Assembly: GCA_964017145.1 (NCBI GenBank)
Contig: OZ024850.1
Span: forward strand, 1,527,618-1,591,617
Direction of reading: 5' to 3'
Length of the DNA: 64,000 nt
DNA from: Agrocybe praecox
Taxonomy: Eukaryota; Basidiomycota; Agaricomycetes; Agaricales; Agrocybaceae
In this document: piece by piece, positions 1 to 9,470 of the stretch
Layout of the letters: each line of letters starts with the position of its first letter
How positions within the stretch are numbered: the stretch's first letter is position 1
The notes under the pieces: model-generated
Database searches by the model: none
What the model saw: only the letters and a program-made list of their open reading frames with translations
What the model was told of the DNA's origin: nothing
Program-made: the position numbers and the translations under genes

Positions 1-286
1 ATTACGAGATGAGGTTGGGCTAGTGCGTGCGGTGGCTGTAAAGGTACGTTTAGTATCTCTGATATGTATCGTACTGATATATTGTACATGTAGGCACGGT
101 CTTCAGCGAAGCGGAAAGGATTTTTAAAGGAGATACAGGAGAAGGAGAACCAGAAGCCATTGACTCTGATCCTTGACATGAAGGTTAGATGGTCATCGAC
201 GCTGGCGATGCTCAAGCGAGCCTGAGACTTATCTGATGTAAGTACCCATATGCTAGTATTTGTTTGTGTGATCTAACATTATTTCT

Positions 287-1662
287 TTAGTTGTTTGGAG
301 CCTTTATCAAGAGGATGTCAAAAGATGAAGCAGATAAAGGCAAACGTTCAAAGATCAAGGCGCTGGAACTTAGTGATGAAGAATGGGATTGAGTGGATAC
401 ATTTATAGAGCTATTAGAGGTGAGTTTATTTGGCGATGTATTCTTGCACCCTTCTGAATCGATAGTGGCGACCAAAGCATGCAGATAACTCCCAACAGGC
501 ATTTTCGTATGACGCGACACCTTCCCTACATAACACTTTGCCAGCACTTGAAGCCCTGCACACACCTGTTACTGGCAGATGTATGCATGACCCAACCTAA
601 GTTGCCCCACATAAAGTATGCATCCACAGGGGCAACTATGCATCACTCATACATAAATTTGACAGCACTGGCTGCTGCACACAGTTTGGAGTCGCTGCCT
701 CGAGCAAGTCACAGAAAAGGGGAAGGATCACCACAAGTACGAGCCATTTGCAGATGCGCTCGAGGCTGCTATTGCGAAAGTCGAAGACTATTACAGCAAA
801 AGTGCAATGTCGCAGGCATATACCTTTGTTATGCGTAAGTTTAGGTACCTTTATTGTTGTCGCTACTCGCTAATATGTTCGCTTCTTAGTTCTAAATGCC
901 GACACAAAGATGGATCATTTTAAAAAGTATTGGGCGGCTGATCTCCAAGCTGAAGTCCGTCAGTCAGCTGAGGCCATTGTACGTTTACCCTCTTTTTATA
1001 AGTTGCTTTATATAATTTTGTCTCTAGTTCAAGGAGCGTTATCTGGATATGTACAGTAACAGCGGCCCTCCAAAGGTAACTTCTAAGGGAAATAAGAAGC
1101 TCGCAAAGCTTTTGGCGCAGCTTGATGAAGGTAGTGAACACCAGCCAGCATCGTCTCCTGCCCTCGAATCAAGCCCATGGTTGCGAGAATTCGACCAGTA
1201 TCTCGATACAGAGGATGAAGTCCCGGAGGGTATGCCCCTTATACAGTGGTGGGGTGTAAGTCCCTTTATTTCTCACTTGTGATATTTCTACTAATTCATT
1301 CGTTAATTTTCAAGATAAATTCTACACGCTATCCTGTCTGGTCATCGCTCGCCCTTGACTACCTCTCTATTATGGGTTCATCAGTTTCAAGTGAACGCGC
1401 TTTTTCGTCAGCGGGAATAACAATCAGTAAGCGTCGCAATAGGCTTGGAGCTGATATCATTGAGGCGCTCCAAATTATCAAGTGTCTCCTACGGTCAGAT
1501 CTCCTGTACCGTGAGCCTGCACCCTGCTCAATCCTCGAAGAGTCATTAGAGGTTCTGGAAGATGATGGTAATGCTGATTGGATAGATGTTGAAGAGCGCT
1601 CATCAAGCTGGGATGATCTGATAGTTGACATAGATGCAGTAGATAGTGATAATGATAATTAA
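287..1662 (+). pseudogene. hAT transposase, degenerate, C-terminal half
   Basis: Conceptual exons joined across short introns give a hAT transposase ending in the hAT C-terminal dimerisation region, where SSVSSERAFSSAG (about 1378-1416) is the hallmark, preceded by PVWSSLALDYLSIM. Upstream pieces fit the same family: LSDEEWD..VDTFIELLE (about 366-420), SLHNTLPALEALH (about 520-560), KYEPFADALEAAIAKVEDYY and MDHFKKYWAADL (about 909-944). The reading frame is broken by an in-frame TGA at 390-392, probably a former CGA arginine codon, and by extra sequence with stops between about 560 and 690. RNase-H-fold catalytic residues upstream are not clear. It would have catalysed cut-and-paste transposition but is almost certainly dead. 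Confidence 0.8.
600..637. repeat. Small inverted repeat inside the hAT transposase gene
   Basis: AGTTGCCCC at 600-608 pairs with GGGGCAACT at 629-637 around a 20-bp loop. It lies in an approximately 110-bp stretch that interrupts the transposase reading frame between the LPALEALH segment and the next conserved block. This could be an unrecognised intron or a small insertion. Confidence 0.5.
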
Positions 1663-1729
1663 CTTCAACGTACATATGTTAATGACAGTCAATAGGGCAT
1701 ATTAACACTGGCTAATTACATGACGTGGC

Positions 1730-1749
1730 ATGGATAGGTACCTATCCAT
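1730..1749. repeat. 20-bp perfect palindrome
   Basis: ATGGATAGGTACCTATCCAT is identical to its reverse complement. It lies between the transposase stop codon and the GC-rich subterminal tract of the hAT element, so it may be a transposase-binding or cruciform-forming site. That function is inference. Confidence 0.6.
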
Positions 1750-1791
1750 TCTGATTGCACAGCCATGTCACAGATAAGATTAGATAACAAA

Positions 1792-1925
1792 ATGCCGGGG
1801 CTCAAGCCAAAGCCAGGCCCAGCCAAGCCCGGTTTTTTGGCTTTTGGCCTGGCTCAGATTTTTTTCAGGCCAAAGCCCGGTCAAGCCAAGCCAAAGCCGG
1901 GGCTTTCAGGCCAAGCCCGGGCCGG
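1792..1925. repeat. hAT subterminal CAAGCC / AAAGCCCGG repeats
   Basis: A run of overlapping CCAAGCC, CCAAAGCC and AGCCCGG words on both strands occupies the stretch before the putative hAT terminus. Such GC-rich subterminal repeats are typical of hAT elements in mushroom genomes and are probable transposase-binding sites. The open frame that crosses it is an artefact of the repeat. Confidence 0.65.
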
Positions 1926-1935
1926 CACATCACTA

Positions 1936-3032
1936 ACAGTGACGGCAACCAAAATGGCAACCGTACCCTTCGCAAACCAGCTCGGGTCGAATTTTGGTCC
2001 CCTTCCCACCTCAATCTCAACGCTTGCTGAGGATAGTCCTCTTGCAGACACGATCAGTGTAATACAGACAGGTAGCTTAGCTACACCATTGGATTCATCA
2101 CAACCCGACATAGTCGTGTCTACTTTCACTACTATAATTAATCCCGCGCTCTCTACCAATATCTTTGGGGATCCCCTCAAACGATCACAATTACTACTGA
2201 ACATACAATCTCCATAGCTCCAAATACGAGCAGTGGGACTATTAGCTTACAACCCCAAAAAACCTCCCGTGCAATATTAGAACTTACATCGGACATCATT
2301 AATGCTCTCTGCCTCGTGACTTTTGTAGTAGCATTCATTACTCTATAGATATACCATATAATTTAAAGCTATGCGGACGTTGTAGCTATTACCACATGAG
2401 TTCCATAAGTATACAAATTGCGTTTTAGCGCTCAATCAAATTTTGCGCTTACGGGCGATGCAAAAATGGAATGCCGCTCACTCATAGGGAGTGCCGATAG
2501 CGATGGGAAACAAAATCTAACGCATTGTATCAATATTTAGCACTTTAGCACTGAAGGCCGCCAAGTTCGATTGACTCGACGTTTCCGGCCCGAGTACGGG
2601 TTCAAAGTCAACCATCGTTCCAACGACTCGGATCAGGCCATTTATACGGCATGTTGTAATCAGACATACACACGTACGGTTGATCAATTCGAACTTGCTC
2701 ACTTCCTCCTCAGTCACACCTCATTAATACTTACTGAAGCTGCTAAAGCCTAATATAACTACTACTCGTATTCACCTACCATCCCCTCACTTGGAATAAC
2801 GAATATTCGACATTCGGTCCGGCCCGGGTTTCGTTGGCCCCGGATGGTTGAACCCAGCCCAGCGCCCAAACTTCAAGTTGGTCTCATGCGAGCCCACGTA
2901 CGCATATACTCGGGGGCACGATAGGACAGAATCTAGATAAGTCAGTAAGTAAGTAACTTGTATGTATAAGCGCTGTTATACAGACGATATTCAACCTCGT
3001 CAGGACACGGTTGATCGATAATTACCACTTTG
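1936..3032. other. Intergenic, no recognisable gene
   Basis: The stretch outside the hAT element up to the amidohydrolase start contains only short unsupported open frames on both strands and no conserved motif I recognise. A GC-rich patch at about 2817-2865 resembles hAT subterminal words and may be an old fragment. Confidence 0.5.
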
Positions 3033-4782
3033 ATGGATTCAACCCACTCCAACACTGTCAATGACAACTCGACCACTAAAGCTAAACCTGCGACCGTCGC
3101 CGGTGGAGTCGACACCGGCACCGACACCTACACGCTGCTAATCACGAATGCCCACCTGGCATACTTTGAACACAACAAGGCACGGCGGACGTGGAATATT
3201 TCATGTCAAGCAGGACGTGTTGTTCATATCTCACCATCTGACTCCTCCGACTCCCACTTCGACAAAGACGTTACCGTTACTGGTACGCGCACTACTAAGG
3301 TAGACTCGCGAGGTGGTTTGGTATTGCCCTCCTGAGTACTAGTACTAGTATCGTGATTATCGAATCGGGAACTAATGAACCACTGCTTTCTCCCCTAGAT
3401 TCTGTCATGCCCATATCCACCTGGATAAATGCTTCATTCTCGATCAATGCGGAGAGCTTGTTACTGGGTATGTATGCAATCCTTTTCTTCGCTCGCCACC
3501 ACGCCTCATTTAGACATACCCAGAGACTTCTCCGAAGCGATGCACCTGACCAACACCGCCAAATCGACGTTTGGATCCAACGCTTCAGACTTGTACGCCC
3601 GCGGTGCGTGGCTCATTCTCGAGAGTATACAGTCTGGGGTGACGTGCATGCGTGCGTTCGTGGAGGTGGACGAGCAAGTCGGGGTCGCGTGTTTGGATGT
3701 GGGGCTCAGGTTGAAAGAGGAGTTTGAAGGTATATGTGAGGTGCAGATCGCTGGTACGTGCGTCTTGGTTTATTCACTATAGGAAGTCATGCTAATGATT
3801 CTACTAGTGTTCGCGCAAGAGCAACTCTTCTCCTCGGCGGGGGATGATGCACTCCCTGGACGTAACTTGGAGCTCCTAAGAGAGGCGGCTGCTCGTCCCG
3901 GTGTCACCGTCGTTGGTTCTGCACCGTACGTTGAGCTCACCGTCGATCATGCAAAGCGAAACATTAGGTTTATCTTCGATATTGCCGAAACGCACAATCT
4001 GGCTATCGATTTCCACATGGACTATAACCTGGACCCGAACTCCGAGCCTCTCATTTATGAGGTCATCAAGCAGGCCAATTCGAAGGGAAAATGTCCTCGG
4101 ATCACAATCGGACATGCGACCCGCCTGCAGCTCTTCTCGCCAACAGAATGGGAGGCTCTCCTATCCTCGATCGCCTCCCTCCCCATCACTTTCGTCTCAC
4201 TCCCCCAATCCGACATATATATGCAGGGCCGTGTACATTCCCGTGAACCCCTTGGTGCTCCCCGTGGTACCCTTCGCGTTCCTTATCTCAAGGAAAAGTA
4301 CGGCGTGGACATCGCCATGTCAATAAACAACATCGACAACGTGTTTACCCCTCAGGGGTCTCTCGATCCACTCAGCCTGTGTTCTTTTGGAGTGGGAATC
4401 TTTCAGAGCGCAAGAGAAGACGATTTGAGAACCCTCTTGGTAAGTGACTGTGTATATAGTAGGTCGATTGCTTATGCAGGAGTGCTGCCATTTATTTTTG
4501 GGGATTGGGATTTTTGTTTCTCGCGGAAGCCGTTGCTTACATTCTACGATTCAGCGGTCCGTAACACTCACCTCGAAACTCGCCATTGGCGTTGCCTCTC
4601 CTCGCTATCTAGCGCCAACCATCGGTGATCGAGCGGACTTGGTCATTCTTCATGGACGCGACAGTGTGCGGAGCGCGGTGCTCAATCCGCCTTTTGACAG
4701 GACGACGATCAAGAACGGGAGAATTGTGGCTTCCAGGAAGAGCGCCATTTGGACGGCCCATGCGTCGGTAGGTGCTATTTGA
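3033..4782 (+). CDS. Cytosine-deaminase-like metal-dependent amidohydrolase
   Basis: Member of the amidohydrolase superfamily, closest in layout to cytosine deaminase/TRZ-ATZ enzymes; predicted cytosolic zinc/iron hydrolase, substrate unknown. The metal motif CHAHIHLDKC is encoded at 3403-3432. Further blocks are VTGDFSEAM, the second-metal helix region AIDFHMDYN (about 4001-4027), ITIGHATRL (about 4099-4125), FTPQGSLDP and the C-terminal RADLVILHG...ALNPPFDR strand. Introns fit 3468-3523, 3754-3807 and 4440-4554. The segment DIAMSINNIDN replaces the metal-binding Asp region of bacterial CodA, a feature I associate with fungal paralogs. Oddity: the first intron (about 3329-3398) would start CTGAGT rather than GTGAGT, so splicing may fail. 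A partial second copy lies at 56.1-56.8 kb. Confidence 0.72.
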
Positions 4783-6302
4783 ATTTCTTGCGCATAAAGC
4801 TACGAATATGATAATAAAGATTTTTTATTAATTACCATATTGCGTGAACGGTGAGATATCTACTTGGCGCTCGCGCGATATCCCGCCCTGCCAATTTTTT
4901 GTTGTTTGAGAGAAAAAGAGTCCGCATGTACACTGCTGCTACTACCACTTGCTGTCGTGCATGTTTCTCGTCAACGGCGGGTGAGTAAATGACCATTCTA
5001 GTGTGGCTGACTATCGGCAGATAGAATGATTTCAGCATATACGACTCACAGGTAGGCACACAGGCCTATCACTGCCTCAAGAACGACGAACAAGGCAAAA
5101 ATCAACTTTTCATTCGCTATTGGGCCCCGATTGCGTAGAGTCAGAAAAGGCAACGTATTACACATGCATGGTGTCTTTCGTGCTAGTAGACTACTGCACC
5201 TGCATCATGCATGCCGGAAAGGTATAAATAACCGATTCTGACTCTCGGCGCATTTCACCAGCCCAACCTGGCAGCAAAACCGCAATCGACTTTTCATTCA
5301 ATTGCTATTGGCCGGGGCACCGATTGCGTAGAGTCAGAAAAGGTAACGTATTATGCATGCATGGTATCTTTCGTGCTAGACTAGTGCGTAAGTATGCTGC
5401 CACTAGTACTGCTGCACTTGCATCGTGCATGCTGGAGGTACAAACTTCCGATTCTGACTCTCGGCGCATTTCACGGTACCAGCCCAACCTAGCCAGCAGC
5501 CGCGCATCAGTCGAGATATATATTACTACTACAGCCAGCTTCGGCGCGTGCGCGCGTGCTTGAAGCTCTCAAGTATACGCGCTCGAAGATGAAGATTGTC
5601 CTTGTCGCCGTATATACTCTGTGAGTTCCAAGTGGCAAAAGATAAGACAAGAGAAAGAAATGTGAGCCAGTTCGAATCGGATACCAGCGCTAGAGCTCGC
5701 TCGTTTCAAATAAATGCAAAACTTGAATAAAATTAACCACTGCACTGGTGAAGTTCGAAGTCAAGCAGGCAGGTTTGGCGACTGTGCGAGTTAAAAAATT
5801 TCATAGTGGCACGACCTTCAGGTGACAACAGGCTAGCAGCTTTCGTAGTTTGCTGTGGACGAGTCCCACAATATGCCACTAGTATACATCCGCATCACGC
5901 ATAGTATATTAGTATGTAATTAATGATTACTATGCGCGTTTAAGTCGACGCACCCGCTAGCATCAGTTGAATGCCTTACTATAAGCGCGCAGTGTGGATT
6001 CCAGGTAAGTGCTAGACTAGAACGCCGCCAATGACTTCAACCTACATCCACTGCATCATACATTAATTAGCAACTACTCTGTTGCAAGTCCAAAGACACA
6101 CCACTTGCCAACCATTGATCATGAACCTGCATCGGTGTGTATATAAGCACATGTGGATTTGAAGTGAGTGAAAGTACTGACTTGTCACTGCTAGAGCGGA
6201 ACACCTGAACGCTGACGGGATTCCCGTGCGCTCGCCTTAAGATTGAACGAAGCTCAGAGGACTGAGGATACTTCAGAATACAAGAGAGGAGGGTGACTCG
6301 TA
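4159..6302 (+). repeat. Segmental duplication, copy 1 (pairs with 56129-58108)
   Basis: From the middle of the amidohydrolase gene through its 3' flank, sequence blocks recur in the same order and orientation at 56129-58108. Shared blocks include the TLRVPYLKEKYGVDIAMS coding region, the segment around GCGTGAACGGTGAGATATCT (4843 and 56820), the internal tandem repeat, and CTTACTATAAGCGCGCAGTG (5977 and 58002). About 200 bp near 6030-6230 is missing from copy 2. No other gene was found in 4783-6302. Confidence 0.8.
5111..5505. repeat. Two-copy tandem repeat of about 185-200 bp
   Basis: Copies start near 5111 and 5294. Each begins with TTTTCATTC, then CCGATTGCGTAGAGTCAG, a GTGTCTTTCGTGCTAG-type block (TATCTTTCGTGCTAG in copy 2), and ends with GATTCTGACTCTCGGCGCAT followed by a CACCAGCCCAACC-like block. 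The same unit occurs twice more at about 57088-57275 and 57446-57655. Confidence 0.75.
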
Positions 6303-6303
6303 A

Positions 6304-6522
6304 GTATCATGCTCAGAATGTCGACTCGGAGTCTACCCACTGGGAAGGGGGGAAGAATATGAAGTATATGGTAATTAACCCATGGTGAAAAATGAATGCA
6401 ATCATTCCAGGATGGCTGACTGACCACTGGCAGATATGTAGATTCCTGCATATGACCTATATAGTAGGCCTATGCCGTGCCTATGTACGTATTAAATCAC
6501 TGCTCCAAGAACGATGAATAAG
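6304..6522. repeat. Host repeat interrupted by element A (pairs with 60966-61215)
   Basis: TGTCGACTCGG..TCTACCCAC, CCCATGGTGAAAAA and the block with GGCAGATATGTA.ATTCCTGCAT also occur at 60966-61200. The last bases before 6523, CAAGAACGATGAATAAG, resemble CAAGAACGACGAACAAGG at 5087 and the equivalent near 57410. The similarity stops exactly where CATCAGGAAAA begins. Confidence 0.6.
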
Positions 6523-6541
6523 CATCAGGAAAAATACTTTG
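6523..6541 (-). repeat. Putative transposon terminus CATCAGGAAAA
   Basis: CATCAGGAAAAATACTTTG sits at the point where the duplicated host sequence ends. Its reverse complement resembles the sequence at 11374-11394 (about 19 of 22 positions with one gap) and shares the terminal TTTTTCCTGATG with the end of element B at 50411-50422. Confidence 0.55.
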
Positions 6542-6578
6542 CGCCCTGGCTGTCCCCAGGGAGTTCTAGAACGCCGTA

Positions 6579-6608
6579 GGGCACTCAGGGCACTCAGGGC
6601 ATTCAGGG
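6579..6608. repeat. Subterminal 9-bp repeats GGGCACTCA
   Basis: Three consecutive copies of GGGCACTCA/GGGCATTCA lie about 55 bp inside the terminus. The neighbouring words GTTCTAGAACGCC and GGGCGTTCTAGGG form inverted companions. Element B carries a related 10-bp repeat near its own end. Confidence 0.6.
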
Positions 6609-6876
6609 CTCTTGAGGGTATCCCAGGCTTCAGTCCATGAGCTATTTTTGGTCTGAGGGTGTCTTAGGGCGTTCTAGGGTAGCTCTGTTTTGTATTGGCT
6701 TGTATTAGGATATTTCAAAGCATTCAATTGTAATTAGTACAATATTATAATCATTAAAGATGACCTAAGTATACCCTGGGGAAAAAATTTAGACCACTGA
6801 AGCCTAATATTGCTTTAGCTTAGTATACTTATACAAGACGGCTTAAGTCATTATATCTGTATTAATGCTCACCGGA

Positions 6877-7150
6877 AGCTCTCATATACACCAAAAAATT
6901 CCATGTGCTCTAGGAGCTCTCATGTATACTAAAAAATTCCATGCACGCTGGGGGCTTCTGTCTATACTAAAAAATTACATGCACACTAAGAGCTCTCATG
7001 TATACCAAAAACTTCCATGCACACTAGGAGCTCTCATATATACCAAAAACTTCCATGCGCGCTAGGAGCTCCCATCCATACCAAAAAATTTCATACACGC
7101 TAGGAGCTCTCACACACACAAAAAAATTCTAGTCGCACCCAGAGCTTTCT
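6877..7150. repeat. 38-bp minisatellite, seven units
   Basis: The word AGCT(C/T)TC recurs at 6877, 6915, 6953, 6991, 7029, 7067, 7105 and 7143, an exact 38-bp period. The unit contains TATACCAAAAA(C/A)TTCCATGC. Because 38 is not a multiple of three, the open frame crossing the array is not a gene. It lies between the element A terminus and the DUF6532 stop codon. Confidence 0.9.
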
Positions 7151-7286
7151 GGTCATTATTATTAAGCCATTTCAGAGCCACGTCACTGTATGCATTAAAT
7201 GAGAATATAGATTACAGCAATGAATGTTGGGGAAGATTAAGCATAATAAAAAAGAGACGTAAATATGGCGGGAGGATTGAAATATA

Positions 7287-9258
7287 CTAGACAACACTGC
7301 CTGCACTAACTGAAGAGGCTACAAAGGATATGGCAGATACCTGGTTAAGCATGAGAGTAGAACTCTGAGCATTTAGTTCTTCAGCAGCGGCAGTAGCATC
7401 TAATAATCCAAAATCCACTCCAACAAAGTCATCATTGGGGTCGCCAATACCACCCCCTCCAGATATCTGAGATCTTAGAAGCGTTATTAATATATATATG
7501 CAAGAATAACATATAAAGGTACTTTATCTGCATAAACATGCTTCGTTCAAGCTTGTTAGCGTAGACAGGGCTCTGTTCCTGAAGGAGCGTGTACGTATTC
7601 ATATGATGAGTGTATCTATGCGGTAAAATAATGAGTGAATACCAAAATCAAAGATAAAAAATGAAAGGTAGTTACCGCTGACTACAATTGTCTTCGCTGA
7701 ATGGAATATTTGCTTTTGTGCCTGACGACCAGCATTTAAGACAGTTTTCTACCTAGAATGAAGCGTCAAACATATTTCAGATAATGTAAAAAAAGACTTA
7801 CGCAAGTCACAACCAACGCGATAACCTGTGGAAAAATTCTACCTGCAGCCATCATAGCGCCATACGCCCCATGATCTGTCCTAGTTTTACCAAACCATTG
7901 GAATCGGATGACATCAATAAAAATGGGATTTCCGAACGGCTTCTGCTTGTTGCACAGTTCAGCCTAAAATAATACGATTAAGCACACTCTGACTGGTTAT
8001 AAAGCACTACCATGATAGCACTTACATTGATGTCAATATCACCGTATTTGAAATTTCCATTTTTGAAAAGCCACTTGATCTTCCTCTGGATTTGGTCGGT
8101 TGTGAAGCTTCCTGGGATTCGATAATGCCCATTGATGAGACCTGTTGTTTTTGAAGCGATAGAACTTGTAAGTGTTCCACGGCCATATGATGCCTAAGAA
8201 GAGTAAATGAGCAATATGCAAAGCGAGCTGAAGCTGTAGGCTTACATATGTCATAAGCTTGTCAATGATAACTCGATCCTTTTGCTTGATGAGGGTTTTT
8301 AAAAGACATGCCATAGAAGGTACCGCCTTCGACTTATCTAAACTTGCAGCTTGCTTAATCAAATTCATAGTGTGTTCGTTTCTTTCCTCGGCTGATTTTG
8401 GTGGAAATGCTTCGGCCAGGGCAGTAGATTCCCGAACATAAGCTTTTGCTACAACAGCAAGACGACGAATATTGCTTGGGAAATCACTTTCTTTAATTTT
8501 TCCTGACTTTGTACCGCGAGAGCTCTTGCTGTGCTTAGAGGAGGTGGATTCTGCTTGGGTATAGATCTAGAGTGACAATTATACAATCAGCATTAGAATA
8601 AAAAAAATACAACGCTTACCCCCATGGAAAAGATTCCTCTATGATTTTCCTCAGCATCATCTTCATTTTCTTTGTCATCGTCACCATTTTCTTCCGACTC
8701 GGATTCAGCCATGCTATTGAAATTTTTTTCAAATTCATTATCGACATCACTGCCAGCTTGTGAGCCCATGTCTTCATCTTCATTGAATTGATCTTCTAGG
8801 GATCTTGCTGGCTCAACTTCTTCTGCAGATGGACCAGCCGATGAGCTGGGCTTCTTCTTTTTTGTAGGACGTGTGTTAATGCTTTCTGCCTGAGAATCTT
8901 CACCGGACTCATCTTGAGATTCAAGCGCTCTAATTTGGGCATTGCGCTTTCTAGTTTCTAAATTGAGAAAGAGACAAAAAACGTCAATAAATAGAAGCAT
9001 GCAATAGAAATATTTACCTTGGTCTGCAGCAAGCTTTGCCTCCGCTTCAGTTTTCTTCTTTTTAGCCTCAAGCTGAGCTAATAGCTGTTGTTCTTGTGTT
9101 GTAAAAGGTAAATTCTGAGCATTGCTCCCGCCATGCTGTGGTGTATTTCCTTTTGAGCTCGACGAGTTTTTCTTCCCTTTTTTGGCTTGAGTAGAAGCAG
9201 GAGGAGGCTGAGGGGCAACTGTAGCTTGTCTTGTCATACGCTGAGGCTGACTTGCCAT
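7287..9258 (-). CDS. DUF6532-family protein, element A copy
   Basis: About eight exons; the first three fit 9258-9018, 8957-8620 and 8566-8246, and the stop codon is at 7287-7289. The N-terminal third is low-complexity and charged: basic KKGKK, a short coiled region LLAQLEAKKKKTEAEAKLA, then an acidic SESEENGDDDKENEDD tract. The conserved part begins at KIKESDFPSNIRRLA, then FKYGDIDIN, KPFGNPIFIDVIRFQWF and IALVVTC followed by NCLKCWSSGTKANIPFSED, which follows the DUF6532 pattern common in basidiomycetes. Function unknown; the charge pattern suggests a nuclear protein. It lies 213 bp downstream of the TET/JBP gene in the same direction, as in module C. All exons appear open. Confidence 0.7.
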
Positions 9259-9470
9259 GATAAAGTTTATGGTAGGAAGGAAAAAAGAAGCTTGACTTAA
9301 AATGTGGACTAGTTCAAGTTGAAGTGCGTCAACACAGACCCGCAGGTTGATTTTTGCATCCTCAGTTCAAAGCAAACACAAATAAAAATATGTGAAATTG
9401 TGTACGTCAAATTAGAGTATTATAAATGGCTAAATATAGGGATAAGTATTATATTCTATCTATCTATAAG

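Larger units (their letters stand above)
1..1935 (+). mobile_element. hAT-family DNA transposon, right-hand part (left end outside window)
   Basis: The transposase gene below is followed by a GC-rich tract and a putative right terminus reading GGCACATCACTA, ending near 1935. Its reverse complement TAGTGATGTGCC resembles the TAGNG-type start of hAT inverted repeats. The left terminus is not in the window, so an inverted-repeat pair and the 8-bp target duplication cannot be confirmed. In-frame stops make the element non-autonomous. Confidence 0.7.

Noticed and set aside
1765..2217. 150-codon frame across the GC-rich repeat (PKPGPAKPGF type)
   Set aside because: It is a translation of hAT subterminal repeats running into non-coding sequence.
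6865..7065. 66-codon open frame over the minisatellite
   Set aside because: The 38-bp period is not a multiple of three, so successive units are read in different frames; the frame is an accident of the repeat.
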